A stretch of 64,000 bases of DNA. It comes from Parapristionchus giblindavisi (Eukaryota; Nematoda; Chromadorea; Rhabditida; Diplogasteridae). A program made the translations under genes and the position numbers. Below are positions 45,780 through 57,685 of the stretch, one piece after another. The stretch covers positions 1,116,001-1,180,000 of the forward strand of contig CALSFV010000005.1 in assembly GCA_943737045.1 (NCBI GenBank), read 5' to 3'. The notes beneath the pieces were generated by a model that saw only the letters and a list, made by a program, of their open reading frames with translations, ran no database searches and had not been told where the DNA came from. Position 1 is the stretch's first letter. Each line of letters starts with the position of its first letter.

Positions 45780-46160
45780 CTGCAGAAGTGACCATAGTAT
45801 TGATTACAAGATAGGAAGTGACTTCGTTTCATTGCTAGATCAGTGATATAGTGGCCAGATGATCAGAGTAGATCGATGGGCATAGACGCAGAGAGTCATC
45901 GCGCGCACTCAACTCGAAATAGCACCACTACTGAGACGGGCGGCGAGCGGGGATAACTTCACTGACAAAAAATGTGAAAAAAATGAAAAATTAAAAAAAT
46001 AGTAATTTTCATAAATGAAAGATGCTAAATTACTCTGCTAGTTCTCCTGGCACAGATTTCGAAAGAAAAAAATCGAAAAATATGCGAAACCATGTATTAA
46101 TTAATTAATTAATCTACGTTGTATTCAGTTGATAAACTGGAGTATAATGATATGATGCTC
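45780..46160. repeat. Dispersed repeat (three copies in window)
   Basis: The sequence cggggataacttcactgaca…tgaagtgacc-like region recurs inverted at 53490-53850 and 56800-57040. The 46100-46150 part (ttaattaattaatc, gttgataaactggagtataa) also matches 53490-53550. Nature of the repeat unknown. Confidence 0.6.
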
Positions 46161-46479
46161 ATTCCCATCATTATCATAACCTGCTAAATTACTGTAATAA
46201 ATAACTTGACACGAACATCACTTACAGTTACACTTACAATCTGAATATTTTTCATCCAGAGTCAATCAATATTTTGTGGCGCTCGTGAGAATATTGGACA
46301 AGTCTACGATAGTAGTACTATTAACATTATTTTGTCGGAAAATATATGTCGAAAACGCTTGAATATTATAATTCTACTAATTTCCTCCAATCTCCTTCCG
46401 TTTTCTACTCATTACATGTTGATTGAAAATGTTGTCGCATATTTAGGATGCATGCCTAATTTAATCAAATAAAAATTCA

Positions 46480-46800
46480 TTTCAATGACTGTCATCATTC
46501 CTTTTGTAAATTTCAAATGCTACCGTAATCGTCAATTAATAGTCTATTGACAATGCTTTATCTATATTTTAGATATGTGTGGCAATAAAATAAGTTAGTT
46601 CACGATCTTTCTACGGGACCTCTGTCGCGCACTATACGTTATCGTAGGTAGAGCAGAAATACATTAAGAAAAAAATAGCAAAAATGGTTGGGCCATGTTT
46701 TAAGTGTTAATCGTTTGCAAATCTTCTTCGGGGAATCAAACCTTCTTCCGACCAACTGGCCGGGCTGAATGTCCGAGCTCTTATCCACTATGCCATGGGA
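46480..46800. repeat. Dispersed repeat ending in a tRNA-like segment
   Basis: Direct match to 54310-54660 (ccttttgtaaatttcaaatg, agttagttcacgatc, ctctgtcgcgcacta). At 46718-46797 the minus strand reads like a tRNA (A-box TGGCATAGTGGATAAGAGC, B-box GGTTTGATTCCCC), but the anticodon arm does not pair. Possibly a tRNA-derived SINE; the 54310 copy is cut off at the same B-box. Confidence 0.55.
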
Positions 46801-46995
46801 CCCTATTAGAACGAATGTCAGACGATCTACATATACTCAGACACTCCCGTACTTATATACCGATGCATGGCTCCGCCCCATTTTGAATCACCGTTTTTAT
46901 ATAGCGATTCTGACTCCTCCCATTTAACCGCGCGGGCTTGGATACCGATTTCAAGCATTAACACACCCAAATATCTTTATTATTTCTGAAAACAG

Positions 46996-47138
46996 ATCCA
47001 ACAGGCACTTCAGCTGCAGTGAGGAGGGTCGCGAAGTTGGCTTGTGGAGTGGAGTGGGCTTCTTCACATCTTCAATCTATCATTGAGAAGTTCATCAGCG
47101 ACGAAGACCAATCGAAGAATCGACATGAACAACGATAG
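46996..47138 (+). CDS. Candidate terminal exon, unknown gene
   Basis: After the acceptor GAAAACAG, 47 codons are open to TAG 47136-47138 (…GTSAAVRRVAKLACGVEWAS, then SIIEKFISDEDQSKN…). Composition is protein-like, but no upstream exon or family was found. Confidence 0.3.
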
Positions 47139-47269
47139 ATTACAATTGATTCAACAATTTTTCCTATCATAATCTGTGTTCAAAAGCTACGCAAGAGCAA
47201 CTCGCCACTCTTTACAGTATCACAAAGTTTTGAGTACCATTTTTTGTTACTTTTGAACATTGCTTAAGA

Positions 47270-47413
47270 GGCCATATCCACGAACGGTGTCAAACCGTTT
47301 GTCGATAAACGTGACGTCACAAGCATACGGAGTTACTTGAAGAGAATCCTCCGCCTACGGTTGTGACGTCACGTTTGTAGACAAACGGTTTTCCACCGTT
47401 CATGGATACGGCC
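47270..47413. mobile_element. Palindromic MITE, about 144 bp
   Basis: aggccatatccacgaacggt and its inverse, with caaaccgtttgtc, then gtgacgtcac halves. A diverged copy is at 51905-52045. Confidence 0.7.
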
Positions 47414-47673
47414 TTAGATTAGAAAAGATCACTTCTTCCGCTAACGACATCGCTCAACATGAATCGCATTTTTCTTTGAAAACAACATGAATATAACAGT
47501 ATAATAGTAAAATAGTACAATAGTAAAATACTAAAAGAAATGAAATAAAATGATGACTATAGAAAAAGTAAAGGTTGAGCGATGCCATTATCGTGAGAAG
47601 GACCAAAAGGATAGAAGTTTTATGTTCAGAAGCCATGAAAAGAAAAGAAAAGTGGAAAAGGATAGACTCGTAC

Positions 47674-47817
47674 CTCCAAGATCTGCAACGGATCGTAGAA
47701 GGTCCGACGTCGTCACCGATGATCTTGACGTTTGTTCGAAGACGAAGACGATTGCCTTCCTGCCATTGGGCGAGTTGTCGCGCTTCATGGGGGCCACTGA
47801 CGAAAGCCCATGGTACT
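47674..47817 (-). CDS. Candidate internal exon, unknown gene
   Basis: A 144-bp segment bounded by a TTTCAG acceptor and a GTACGA donor on the minus strand, open in two frames (peptides with VPWAFVSGPHEARQLAQW or MKRDNSPNGRKAIVFVFE). The absence of stops in two frames and good splice signals suggest an exon; no neighbouring exon was joined with confidence. Confidence 0.35.
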
Positions 47818-47879
47818 CTGAAATGGATTTAATATTACCAAAATTAATAGTTCAATAGTAAGAGTAATAGTTCTGTTTA

Positions 47880-48594
47880 GAATATGAATCCTAGACATGT
47901 GACAGAGAATTACATACGAGGACGCGAAGAGAATATAGGATGAAAATGCACAAAATGAGAATAAGAATATGCAATAACAGATCGATAATCATAATCACGA
48001 GATTTAAAGAAGAAGAGAGACGACAAGGAAGAGACATAATTGAAAAGGGCGGGAAAGTCCCCGAGAGTGACAGAAAGAGGAAGAGAGGAATGAGAGATGT
48101 AGTGAGGGCATGGAAAGATCATAAGTAAAGAGATAGAGGGATATGGAGGAATAGAGAAATGAAGAAGGAGAAGAATAGCAACAGTCTGAACAATAGTAAT
48201 TAAGAACAGTAAAAAAAGAAAAAAAAAGTGTAGCGAAAAGTTGTTCCACATAAACAAGAAGGAAAGCAATCTCTCTCTCAATCCGTTTGCTCTTTCGTAC
48301 GTTAGCACACTCTCTAGAATGTTATGAAGTAGAAGAGGGACGGGAATGCAAAGATCAAAGATCAAGTTCGGAAAGGAAATGAGCAGGGAGACAAGCGATG
48401 AGCGACGAAACGGCCGAAGAAGAAAGAACAGAGTGGAAGAGACAGAGAAGTTAGGGAATCACCAATGAGTCAACAATACTATTGATGGTAGATCATTGAG
48501 GACGGCATATGTTTTCTTTCTCTGCACTCTCTCGCTTTCCCACACTCTGTCACTCTGTCTGTACTCTCTCGCAGTTGCTCACTCTCCTCTATGA
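47880..48594. other. Purine-rich non-coding stretch
   Basis: Strongly gaa/gag-biased plus strand (48000-48240), then a ctctc-rich stretch (48515-48590). No supported gene. Confidence 0.4.
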
Positions 48595-48786
48595 TCAACG
48601 AACGATCAAGTAGTCAGGGATGACTCTAGGAACACGATCGATCATTCCTACCAATCCTTCAAGAACGTCAACATCGAGCGCGTGAGCGAATGTGCGCGCT
48701 CCTTGGTAATCCGTATATAAGACAACCAAATCCCGGTCGTCGTCATTTCTCGTCCCTCTGCCCGTCTCCAGCTCTCCTCGGTACAA
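48595..48786 (-). CDS. Candidate terminal exon, unknown gene
   Basis: 64 codons from a GTTGTAG acceptor to TGA 48595, with protein-like composition (NDDDRDLVVLYTDYQGARTF, then DVDVLEGLVGMIDRVPR…). No family recognised. An internal GTAGGA could serve as an alternative donor. Confidence 0.35.
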   Translation of the reverse strand: MYRGELETGRGTRNDDDRDLVVLYTDYQGARTFAHALDVDVLEGLVGMIDRVPRVIPDYLIVR

Positions 48787-48989
48787 CTACAACTCCGATG
48801 ACCGTCTCTCTCTCAACTACCGGAGTACTCTACGCCCATCGGCACGTGGATTCGCCGTTCATCTGCACACGGATCCGTCTGCTTGTTCAGTGAGGTATAA
48901 TGTCCCATCCCTTCATTGCCGGATCGATTATCTTTCTGCTATTTTTTCTCTCATATCTCGCCGCATCCGTTGACTTGCCGTCGTTTCAT

Positions 48990-50745
48990 CAGCTCACTTA
49001 CCGTAGTTTCATCCGTTGATTTACCGTAGTTTCATCCGCAGACTTACCGTATCCGCAGACTTACCGTATCCGCAGACTTGCCGTATCCGCAGACTTACCG
49101 TATCCGCTGACTTACTGTAGCCGCTGACTTACTGTAGCCGCTGACTTACTGTAGCCGCTGACTTACTGTAGCCGCTGACTTACTGTAGCCGCTGACTTAC
49201 TGTAGCCGCTGACTTACTGTAGCCGCTGACTTACTGTAGCCGCTGACTTACTGTAGCCGCTGACTTACTGTAGCCGCTGACTTACTGTAGCCGCTGACTT
49301 ACTGTAGCCGCTGACTTACTGTAGCCGCTGACTTACTGTAGCCGCAGACTTACCGTATCCACTGACTTACCGTATCCACTGACTTACCGTATCCACTGAA
49401 TTACCGTATCCACTGAATTACCGTATCCACTGACTTACTGTAGCCGCAGACTTACTGTAGCCGCAGACTTACCGTATCCGCAGACTTACCGTATCCGCAA
49501 ACTTACCGTATCCGCAAACTTACCGTATCCGCAGACTTACTGTAGCCGCTGACTTACTGTAGCCGCTGACTTACTGTAGCCGCTGACTTACTGTAGCCGC
49601 TGACTTGCTGTAGCCGCTGACTTACTGTAGCCGCTGACTTACTGTAGCCGCTAACTTACTGTAGCCGCTGACTTACTGTAGCCGCTGACTTACTGTAGCC
49701 GCTGACTTACTGTAGCCGCTGACTTACTGTAGCCGCTGACTTACTGTAGCCGCTGACTTACCGTAAATTTATCCGCTGACTTACCGTAGTTTCATCCGCT
49801 GACTTACCGTAGTTTCATCCGCAGACTTACCGTAGTCTATCCACTGACTTACCGTATCCACTGACTTACCGTATCCACTGACTTACCGTATCCACTGACT
49901 TACCGTATCCACTGAATTACCGTATCCACTGACTTACTGTAGCCGCAGACTTACTGTAGCCGCAGACTTACCGTATCCACTGACTTACCGTATCCACTGA
50001 CTTACCGTATCCACTGACTTACCGTATCCACTGAATTACCGTATCCACTGAATTACCGTATCCACTGACTTACTGTAGCCGCAGACTTACTGTAGCCGCA
50101 GACTTACCGTATCCGCAGACTTACCGTATCCGCAAACTTACCGTATCCGCAAACTTACCTTATCCGCAGACTTACTGTAGCCGCTGACTTACTGTAGCCG
50201 CTGACTTACTGTAGCCGCTGACTTACTGTAGCCGCTGACTTGCTGTAGCCGCTAACTTACTGTAGCCGCTGACTTACTGTAGCCGCTGACTTACTGTAGC
50301 CGCTGACTTACTGTAGCCGCTGACTTACTGTAGCCGCTGACTTACTGTAGCCGCTGACTTACTGTAGCCGCTGACTTACTGTAGCCGCTGACTTACTGTA
50401 GCCGCTGACTTACCGTAAATTTATCCGCTGACTTACCGTAGTTTCATCCGCTGACTTACGGTAGTTTCATCCGCTGACTTACCGTAGTTTCATCCGCTGA
50501 CTCACCGTACTTTATCCACTGACTTACCGTATCCACTGACTTACCGTATCCACTGAATTACCGTATCCACTGAATTACCGTAGCCGCAGACTTACCGTAG
50601 CCGCAGACTTACCGTAGCCGCAGACTTACCGTAGCCGCAGACTTACCGTAGCCGCAGACTTACCGTAGCCGAAGACTTACCGTAGCCGAAGACTTACCGT
50701 AGCCGAAGACTTACCGTAGCCGAAGACTTACCGTAGCCGAAGACT
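48990..50745. repeat. About 17-bp minisatellite, roughly 100 units
   Basis: Head-to-tail units of types ccgctgacttactgtag, ccgcagacttaccgtat, ccactgacttaccgtat and ccgaagacttaccgtag. Blocks of variants recur in the same order about 620 bp apart (49410-49550 against 50030-50170; 49755-49800 against 50405-50450), so there is higher-order structure. On the minus strand every unit reads TAC(A/G)GTAAGTC, a strong 5' splice-site match. No frame continues through it as a gene. Confidence 0.95.
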
Positions 50746-51392
50746 GCATCCTCTCTGTCGACGATAGTGTTCATAATATATGGAGGTTATTTTGGTAGAT
50801 TACTAGAGTCTTACCTAATGCACTCTCAGCGCTCTCGGTTAGTATAATAGGAATATTTTAAATCACTCAATTAGTTCCTCCTAGTACTTTTTCTATTGAG
50901 CGACTTAGCGTATGCCGTTCTAACCGTATCCATCTCGCTCCAACGTCCCCATATCCCCACCTCTCTCTTACGGTATCGTAGCCCGCTTTGACCGTTGATG
51001 GGGTACTCCCGGTTTCGAGCAATTTATACGGCTCACCGGGTTTACCCAATGTACGGCTGCGTGCGGTATCGTGGATAGATTAGTGTAGTATTTCGTATTG
51101 CTTGCATGAGTATCTTGTATTTACTTCTACAGTAGACATCTTTCATACTGTTGCCATTCGTTCTCTTACCATTATTCTCTCTGTTAACGTACATTCCACT
51201 TTTCATTCCACTATACTCTCGCTAATGAGCAATTAGCAGTGTTTCTTTCCATCATATCCTATTCTCACCTCATATCTTTTCTAAGTTGATCTTTGATCTT
51301 TGATCTTTACTCTGTCGTTCTTCGTTCTTCTTTCCTCCGTGACTATGAATTTGATATGCTTCAGGCTTGAGGTCACCGTATGGCCAACAATC
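50746..51392. other. Between minisatellite and RACK1 remnant
   Basis: A minus-strand frame at 50867-51049 (60 codons) is open but unsupported. 51289-51308 has gatctttgatctttgatctt repeats. Confidence 0.35.
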
Positions 51393-51780
51393 ATGGCTGA
51401 GGAACAAATGAAGCTGAAAGGAACCCTTGAATCACCCAGAACGGCAAGACCACAGTCATCTCTGCCGCCGCTCGTGGTACGTTTCAATTTTTTAAGCTGA
51501 TATTTTTTTTTGTTATATTGCTTTGTTAATTCAAAATACTTTCAGACAATACTGTCCTCGTTTGGGATGTCGACACCCATGCCTCCGACGATCGGACCAT
51601 CGTCTCCTTCGTCTCCATATCTCCATCGGACGTCCCGTCCAGTCCCTCTCCGGACATCTCCGATGTAGTTATCTCCTCCGATGGTATGTTCACCCTCTCC
51701 GGATCATGGGACAAGACCCTCGGACGTCTCGTTCCTCACCATCAGACATCTGTCTATACTGTCTGTAAATCCAATATGTA
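51393..51780 (+). pseudogene. RACK1 (WD40 scaffold) pseudogene, truncated
   Basis: ATG 51393 starts MAEEQMKLKGTLE, the RACK1 N-terminus, but the following WD repeat is deleted and the frame is shifted (NGKTTVISAA is readable in another frame). After an intron (51477-51545) come DNTVLVWDVDTHASDDRTI, GRPVQSLSGH and SDVVISSDGMFTLSGSWDKT in shifting frames, ending within the second WD repeat. The intron shows it came by DNA duplication and not by reverse transcription. Functional RACK1 is a ribosome-bound seven-blade WD40 protein; this remnant cannot make it. Confidence 0.85.
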
Positions 51781-51904
51781 AATCTTCCGAGTTTCTTCAG
51801 AGCCCCTGCAGCCGTTCTTGGTCGCTGGCATATCAACCTCTTGTCCGTCTCGGTTCAACGATGCCTCGATTATGATGAAAACGGATGTCAAATTTGTAAG
51901 GTAT

Positions 51905-52045
51905 ATTATCAGGTATGATCTGGACAAGTGGAACGTGACGTCACAAGGGTAATGCGAATGCTTTTGCCAAAAAACCTCTGTCTGCTCTAGCGACGTCACG
52001 TTCGTAGACTTAACAGTTTGCCAATGTTCATGAATACGGCATCTG
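51905..52045. mobile_element. Palindromic MITE related to 47270-47413
   Basis: gtggaacgtgacgtcacaag and tagcgacgtcacgttcgtag halves, ending ttcatgaatacggc. Confidence 0.55.
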
Positions 52046-53060
52046 AAAGCCTTCATGAAACAGAAACGTAGTTCAAAGTTCACCACTGTTCTCGTTGCTG
52101 TCGACCAAAGAGTTGGCGGAAAAAAATCTATGAATCTATGATATTCTCCTTCTACAGGTTGACTCATTGTGTTGCCAATAGTCATCATCGTCGTTGAAGG
52201 TCTGCACTAACGGATTCAGAAGGCTACGTCGACTTACTGGAGTGAGCACTACTACTCGGTATCGTTGCTTAGAATGCTGCCCTTCGAATTATCGAATATT
52301 TTTTTCATTTTAGTGGCCGAATCTTCGGTTCATCAGCTTTTTCGTTGATTTCGTCAGAGGAAGACTCATTTTCGTCGTGAGATGCCGAATGGGTTAGCGA
52401 CTGTGGGGTGCTGCATTTCATCCGACTAATTCTTCACTCGCACACTACTTTTCAAAGTGAATAAAGATTTTGGGGGTTTTGATGTTTCACAACGGTGTCC
52501 AAGCCCGCGAAGTTAAATGGGCGGAGTCCGAATCACTATGTAAGCACCATTAAGCAGAAATACATATCGGTGTATATGTAAGGCATCGGCAGAGTATATG
52601 TAAATCCTTTTACGTATGATATAGAGACCCGTGATGAAGTGAATATCATGCCGAAGAATCAATCAGTTTTCTCAGGTGGAAAGTTCAATTTCCAGCGGTG
52701 GCTTAGAGAAGACAATACATCTCATATTTTTCCATATTTTACATATCTGACTTTATTTCCAAAATTACCATACAAAACTTGTGCAACTTTTCGTTGCAGT
52801 GTTTTGTTCAATGCGTTTTAATACTATGATATCCGCAACAAAAGGAAAATTGCGTCTTCATTGTGTTTAGTGGCCGAGTGGATACTGTAGTTATAGAATC
52901 TACCGTTATCGTACAGTTATTAATTTCAATTTTTAAAACATTACTAAAGTGAAAAAAACATTATTTTTTACATAAAAAAGTCGCGATCTTCCAGTAAATT
53001 ACCCGAGTTTCATTAGCCATTCTGATTTTTCGCAGGTAGTGTACAATCTGTCCGGCCCGT
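52046..53060. other. Gene-poor stretch
   Basis: Contains a dispersed repeat near 52490-52620 (gtccaagcccgcgaagttaa), also near 6730 and 46935. No supported exon. Confidence 0.4.
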
Positions 53061-53064
53061 TCGC

Positions 53065-53336
53065 ACGAGTTTTTTCGTAGTAAGACTGTTCGGATAATAT
53101 GATAGAGATTCATCACACGAATCGAAAGACATATCTGATATTGATTCCCGATATGTTTAAAGCTCACTATGAGCATTGAAAGTACAACTTTCAAGGCATG
53201 TAGAGAGTGCTCATCGAATTTGCATACTTTCTCTCTCATTTTCTCATTATCCCTTACGCCAATTACCATATATTATAAACAATATCCAGCATGCTTATCG
53301 TGGCGGGAGTCAGTCATGCCAACTCATGGGTCCCCT
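53065..53336. mobile_element. Element related to the TTAA foldbacks, no tRNA core
   Basis: cacgagttttttcgtagtaa at one end and catgggtccccttctttaat at the other. The interior matches 59555-59844, not the tRNA-bearing copies. The left TIR is decayed. Confidence 0.6.
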
Positions 53337-53489
53337 TCTTTAATGTGATTATGAACATTTATATTTGATGGAATAAATAAATAAATAAATAAATAATAAT
53401 TATTATCTTTAGGAACATAAACTTTTTCATACGAAATCTGTACAATTAGAGTCATTTAGCGTCTTTATTTTATCAAAATTATTATTTTA

Positions 53490-54665
53490 AAAATCATTAT
53501 ACTCCAGTTTATCAACTGAATACGGCATTGATAAATTAATTAATTAATAATGGTTTCGCATATTTTTCGACTTTTTTCATACGAAATATTTGCCAGGAGC
53601 ATTATTAGAGTCATTTAGTCTTGTTATTTTTTTCAAAATTTTAATTTTTAAAAATTTGCATTTTTTTGTCAGTGAAGTTATCCCCGCCCGCCAACCATCT
53701 CAACAGTGGTGATAATTCGGGTCCAGCGCGCGCGATGACAGTCTGCGTCTCTGCCCATCGATCTTCTCTCATCATCCGCCACTCTTTCACTGATCTCACT
53801 CTGACAATCACTTCCTATCTTGCAGTCAATACTATAGACATTTCTGGAGACATAGATATATCTCGTTTTGTCTCGGATTGCAATAAGCAAACATTGAACT
53901 GTCATAAAGTAATCCATGAAGAATGCTTTACCGTGTGGAATCTTCGATCCCTAAAAACGACAGCGATAGTTATTCTTTCAGGGGAAGTGAGAAGAACGAG
54001 CCTTGACACAATCTCTAACCAACTCTCAGATGCGTTTTGATTGCAGGTGTTTGGCTTATTCAAGTCCGAATCGATATGCGAATCGATAATCGATATGCTT
54101 TTCCTGATGTTTTTCATCACAGATTATAGTCGCGGAGTGGGTAATGTAGGAAAGGAATAGCATTCTACATTGTTCCATTGCTAGTCACTTTCTTGCGAAA
54201 ACCAGAAAGACCAAAGATCATTTCATCCCGAGGGAATTATCTTAAAAATCTTTCTGCGTTGCGGGGGATTAAAATTTCAATTCAATGTTTCTTCTGAGTT
54301 TTTTTGTCAAATACTCTTTGCCTATCAGTATTCTTTTTGTAAATTTCAAATGTTAAATTTCGAAATCACCGTAATAGCCAATAGCCCATTGATTTGTTAT
54401 ATTCGTCAAAGTAATGAAATATTTATTGAAACTCGTAGAAAACGCATTAAACACAACAAAGTACAATGATTTTCCTAATATTAAAAAATTGTGAATTTTA
54501 ATGAAAACAAGTTAGTTCACGATCATTCTATGGGATCTCTGTCGCGCACTAGACGTTATCGTAGGGAGAGCGGAAATATGTCAAGAAAAATAGCAAAAAC
54601 AGTTGGGCCTGGTTGTGGGTGTTGATCTTTTGCCAATCTTCTTCGTGGAATCGAACCTCTAAAAA
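53490..54665. repeat. Dispersed repeat block
   Basis: 53490-53850 is the inverse of 45780-46160 and similar to 56800-57040; 54310-54660 is a direct copy of 46480-46760. Open frames here are by-products of the repeat. Confidence 0.6.
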
Positions 54666-54707
54666 AACTTAGACTTAGACTTAGGAAAAAAAACCTAGAC
54701 TTGCGCG

Positions 54708-54798
54708 GTGTTACATTTTTCAAAACGTGCGCACGCCGTAACGACGGAGACGCGGCGGAGGGGGTTACGGCGTGCGCACGTTTTCAAAATGTAACACC
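54708..54798. mobile_element. 91-bp palindrome (GGTGTTACATTTT)
   Basis: ggtgttacatttttcaaaac and gttttcaaaatgtaacacc arms with gtgcgcacgccgtaac / gttacggcgtgcgcac halves. Confidence 0.75.
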
Positions 54799-54893
54799 AC
54801 CTTACAAGTCTACTCCAAGTGAAAATGATATGAACTCTTTATATTTTGAAATACGAGTGGTAGCTGTTAACGATTGATTTGATAACTATACAC

Positions 54894-56375
54894 TAGGGTT
54901 GCAGGAACGAGGGCGAATAATTCGTGCCCTTTGTCAGTCGCTTCCCTTATCTCTCGGCAATTCGTCTGAGACGCGCCCTCTTTCCCCTTCCCTTCGAAGA
55001 ATTCGACACACCTGCCAGACGGAACGAATAGTTCGGGACAGACCGAATTATTCGCACTCTCTCACTCTCTCGTATCCTTTCTCGACCCTCCCTCCTCTCC
55101 CTCCGCCTCGTCCCCCAATGAGACACGTTTCAATAGATGGGTAATTCCTCTCGCATCTAAGAGCTTAGCAGTCAACAGCAAAGTTGTAGCTCACATCATC
55201 CCCCTTCTGATTCAATTGTGAAAAAGTCGATACGATAACCACGAACAAAATGACATCCGTTCTACGAATTCAGTGAGAAATTTGAATTATTCACTGTAGC
55301 CATGAATCTTACTCCATTACTCCTTCTTACTCCACATTGCTTTATCATTCTTTACAGAAGTAATTACACAAAAACAAAAACAAGTAAATGGGAAGTGAAA
55401 GTCACGAAAAAAATGCATATCTACTCTTGTCTAATCTGAACAATAACATTTCAAAATATTGAAATGAACAATATTTCAAAATGTATCATATGGGAACTCA
55501 GCGGCCATTTAATGACAAATTTTTCGCTGATCATGAGTATGTCAGTCCGATATTTTAAAATGTAATAGATGAGAACTCAGCGGGCATTTTATACCAGATT
55601 TTGAGCTGATCAGGTCAGGTAGGTCAGACAAATATTTACGTGATGTTTTTGTTTTAGTGTAATTACTTCTGTAAAGAATGATAAAGCAACGTGGAGTAAG
55701 ACGGAGTAATGGAGTAAGACTGATGACTACTGTGAATAGTTTAAATTTCCTTCTGAATTCGTAGAACGTCATTTTGTTCGTGGTTATCGTATCGTATCTT
55801 CCAAAAATGAATGAAGTAATGAAGTGAAGTTAATAATTGGAAAAAAACGGTGACAAAAAACTCATCATGTTTGAATTATCATCCAACTCGGAAATATCTC
55901 TAACTGCCCATGTCTCTTTCCAAATTGCACTTTTACACCTCACTTCCTTCTCGATCATTCCTATCCATGCAATTCTACACCTTTTGAATGATCGGTTTCA
56001 ACTAACTACGATAGTAGGACATATTTCATCTTGATACAGTAGAACGGATGTAATTTTGTTCGTGGTCATCGTATCGACTTTTCCAAAAATGAATCAGAAT
56101 GAGCTACAACTTTCCTGTTGACTGCTAAGCTCTCAGATGCGAGGGGAATTAGCCATCTCTTGAAACGTGTCTCATTGGGGGACGAGGCGGAGGAAGAGGA
56201 GGGAGGGTCGAGAAAGGATACGAGAGAGTGAGAGAGTGCGAATAATTCGGTCTGTCCCGAACTATTCGTTCCGTCTGGCAGGTGTGTCGAATTCTTTGAA
56301 GGGAAAGGGGAGAGAGGATGAGATATGGGAAAGGGGTGCGAATAATTCGAATTCGAATTCGAACCGGCAACCCTA
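54894..56375. mobile_element. hAT-type foldback, 1482 bp
   Basis: Ends tagggttgcaggaacg / cggcaaccctac with the perfect 8-bp duplication CTATACAC (54886-54893, 56376-56383). Arms of several hundred bp (54960-55200 with 56080-56310; 55250-55480 with about 55630-55800) face each other. No transposase frame. A solitary left end is at 57342-57380. Confidence 0.85.
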
Positions 56376-56523
56376 CTATACACTGTTACTCCTATCGGCT
56401 ATTATTGATTGCTAGAACGTTGAATCGACAGTAATTCATGCTAAATAGATATATTCGAATATTGACGATGTGTTTATTCTTTGTAAGTCCGCTGAAATGG
56501 ATCAATAATCGCCTTTTTTGTAG

Positions 56524-56727
56524 TGATGGGCGCGACTAATCGACCTACTGATGTTGACAATGCCATTCTCAGAAGGTGAGAGATAGATCAATTGTGCCAT
56601 GACCTTTTGGATACTGTAATGCGTGTGTGACATATTGATCGATGACGTCACATTTTTTGTTTGCAGAATGGCCGCCAAGTTCGCCATTCCCATGCCAAAC
56701 GACGAGCAGCGCAAGAAGATCCTCGAG
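56524..56727 (+). pseudogene. Msp1/ATAD1-type AAA ATPase, two orphan exons
   Basis: Exons 56524-56575 and 56667-56727 join in phase to give MGATNRPTDVDNAILRRMAA, then KFAIPMPNDEQRKKILE. This is the second-region-of-homology and arginine-finger segment (GATNRP…D.AI.RR) of AAA ATPases, closest in style to Msp1/ATAD1, which extracts mislocalised tail-anchored proteins from the mitochondrial outer membrane. Splice sites are good, but no Walker A or B exon was found upstream (the next sequence is a hAT-type foldback) and no matching exon downstream. It is either a gene fragment or part of a gene with very long introns; the fragment is favoured. Confidence 0.6.
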
Positions 56728-56799
56728 GTGAGAGAGCTGGTTCATGCTCATACTGTACTAGTATTGATTGATTGTGGCATGCACTCAGAAAAATGAAGT

Positions 56800-57040
56800 G
56801 TTGTCTTCATTTTATTAAAATTATCATTTTTAAAATTTTAATGTTTTTTTTCAGTGAAGTTATCCCCGCCCGCCAACCGTCTCAATAGTGTTGCTAAATC
56901 GAGTTCAGTGCGCGCGCGATGACTCTCTGCGACTCTGCCCATCGATCTCGTCCGATCGTCTGGCCACTCTATCTCTGATCTAGCACTGAAACGGAGTCAC
57001 TTCCTATCTTGTAATCAATATTATAGTCACTTCTGGAGAC
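56800..57040. repeat. Third copy of the 45780/53490 repeat
   Basis: gtgaagttatccccgcccgc, gcccatcgatctcgtc, cacttcctatcttgtaatca. Confidence 0.6.
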
Positions 57041-57568
57041 ATTGAGGCAATTTGTTCTAACTTATTCACTACTTTCTTGGTTCTTCATCGTCATCATAAA
57101 TCTTTCTCCACGATTTTTCAAACAATGGGAGGAAGTCGACATTTCAAGATTTTAAATGTGAGGCTTATCTTTTACGAGAAAATAACAAATGAAATTCAAC
57201 AACTGAGAAAAACTGTCGATAACCGTTATTTCCGCCCATTGTTTGAAAAATTGCCGACAAAGATCAAAGATCAAAATATAAAGATCAAAGATCCAACTTT
57301 AAAACATATTGTTCACGCCCTGATACGGGAGGGGTACTTAGTAGGGTTGCGCGAACGGGAGCGAATACGGAGGCTGGAGAATTGCAAGTGAATAGGAGAG
57401 AAGAGCTTATCAAAGAAGATCCGGTAGAGGATGAGGAGGACATGGAGTGGTTTTGGAAGAAGAAGAGAATGTGCCAGACAATCGACCCTCCAAGTGGACT
57501 TCTGAAATGGTGAGACTGATATACTCATTATGTATTCTTCAAAGAAAAATATTTAAAAAATCCTCAAG

Positions 57569-57685
57569 TTTACGCTGCAAGTGCATTGGTGTCTGGGAAA
57601 TTACGCCTTCAAACCGTACATTACCTACGGTTTCTTCAAGGGAGGCTTCACCAACACTCGACCCCTCCCTGGGATTCACCCATGA
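57569..57685 (+). CDS. Candidate terminal exon, unknown
   Basis: After a TCAAG acceptor, 38 codons run to TGA 57683-57685 (…GNYAFKPYITYGFFKGGFTN…). Aromatic/Gly-rich and protein-like. Its phase would accept the AAA exon 56667-56727, but the sequence does not look like AAA. Unassigned. Confidence 0.25.
   Translation, partial: FTLQVHWCLGNYAFKPYITYGFFKGGFTNTRPLPGIHP

Noticed and set aside
48990..50745. CRISPR-like array
   Set aside because: Units are contiguous with no unique spacers, and the genome is eukaryotic; it is a minisatellite.
53666..54040. 124-codon plus-strand frame
   Set aside because: It lies wholly in a repeat found three times in the window, with the frame broken in the other copies.
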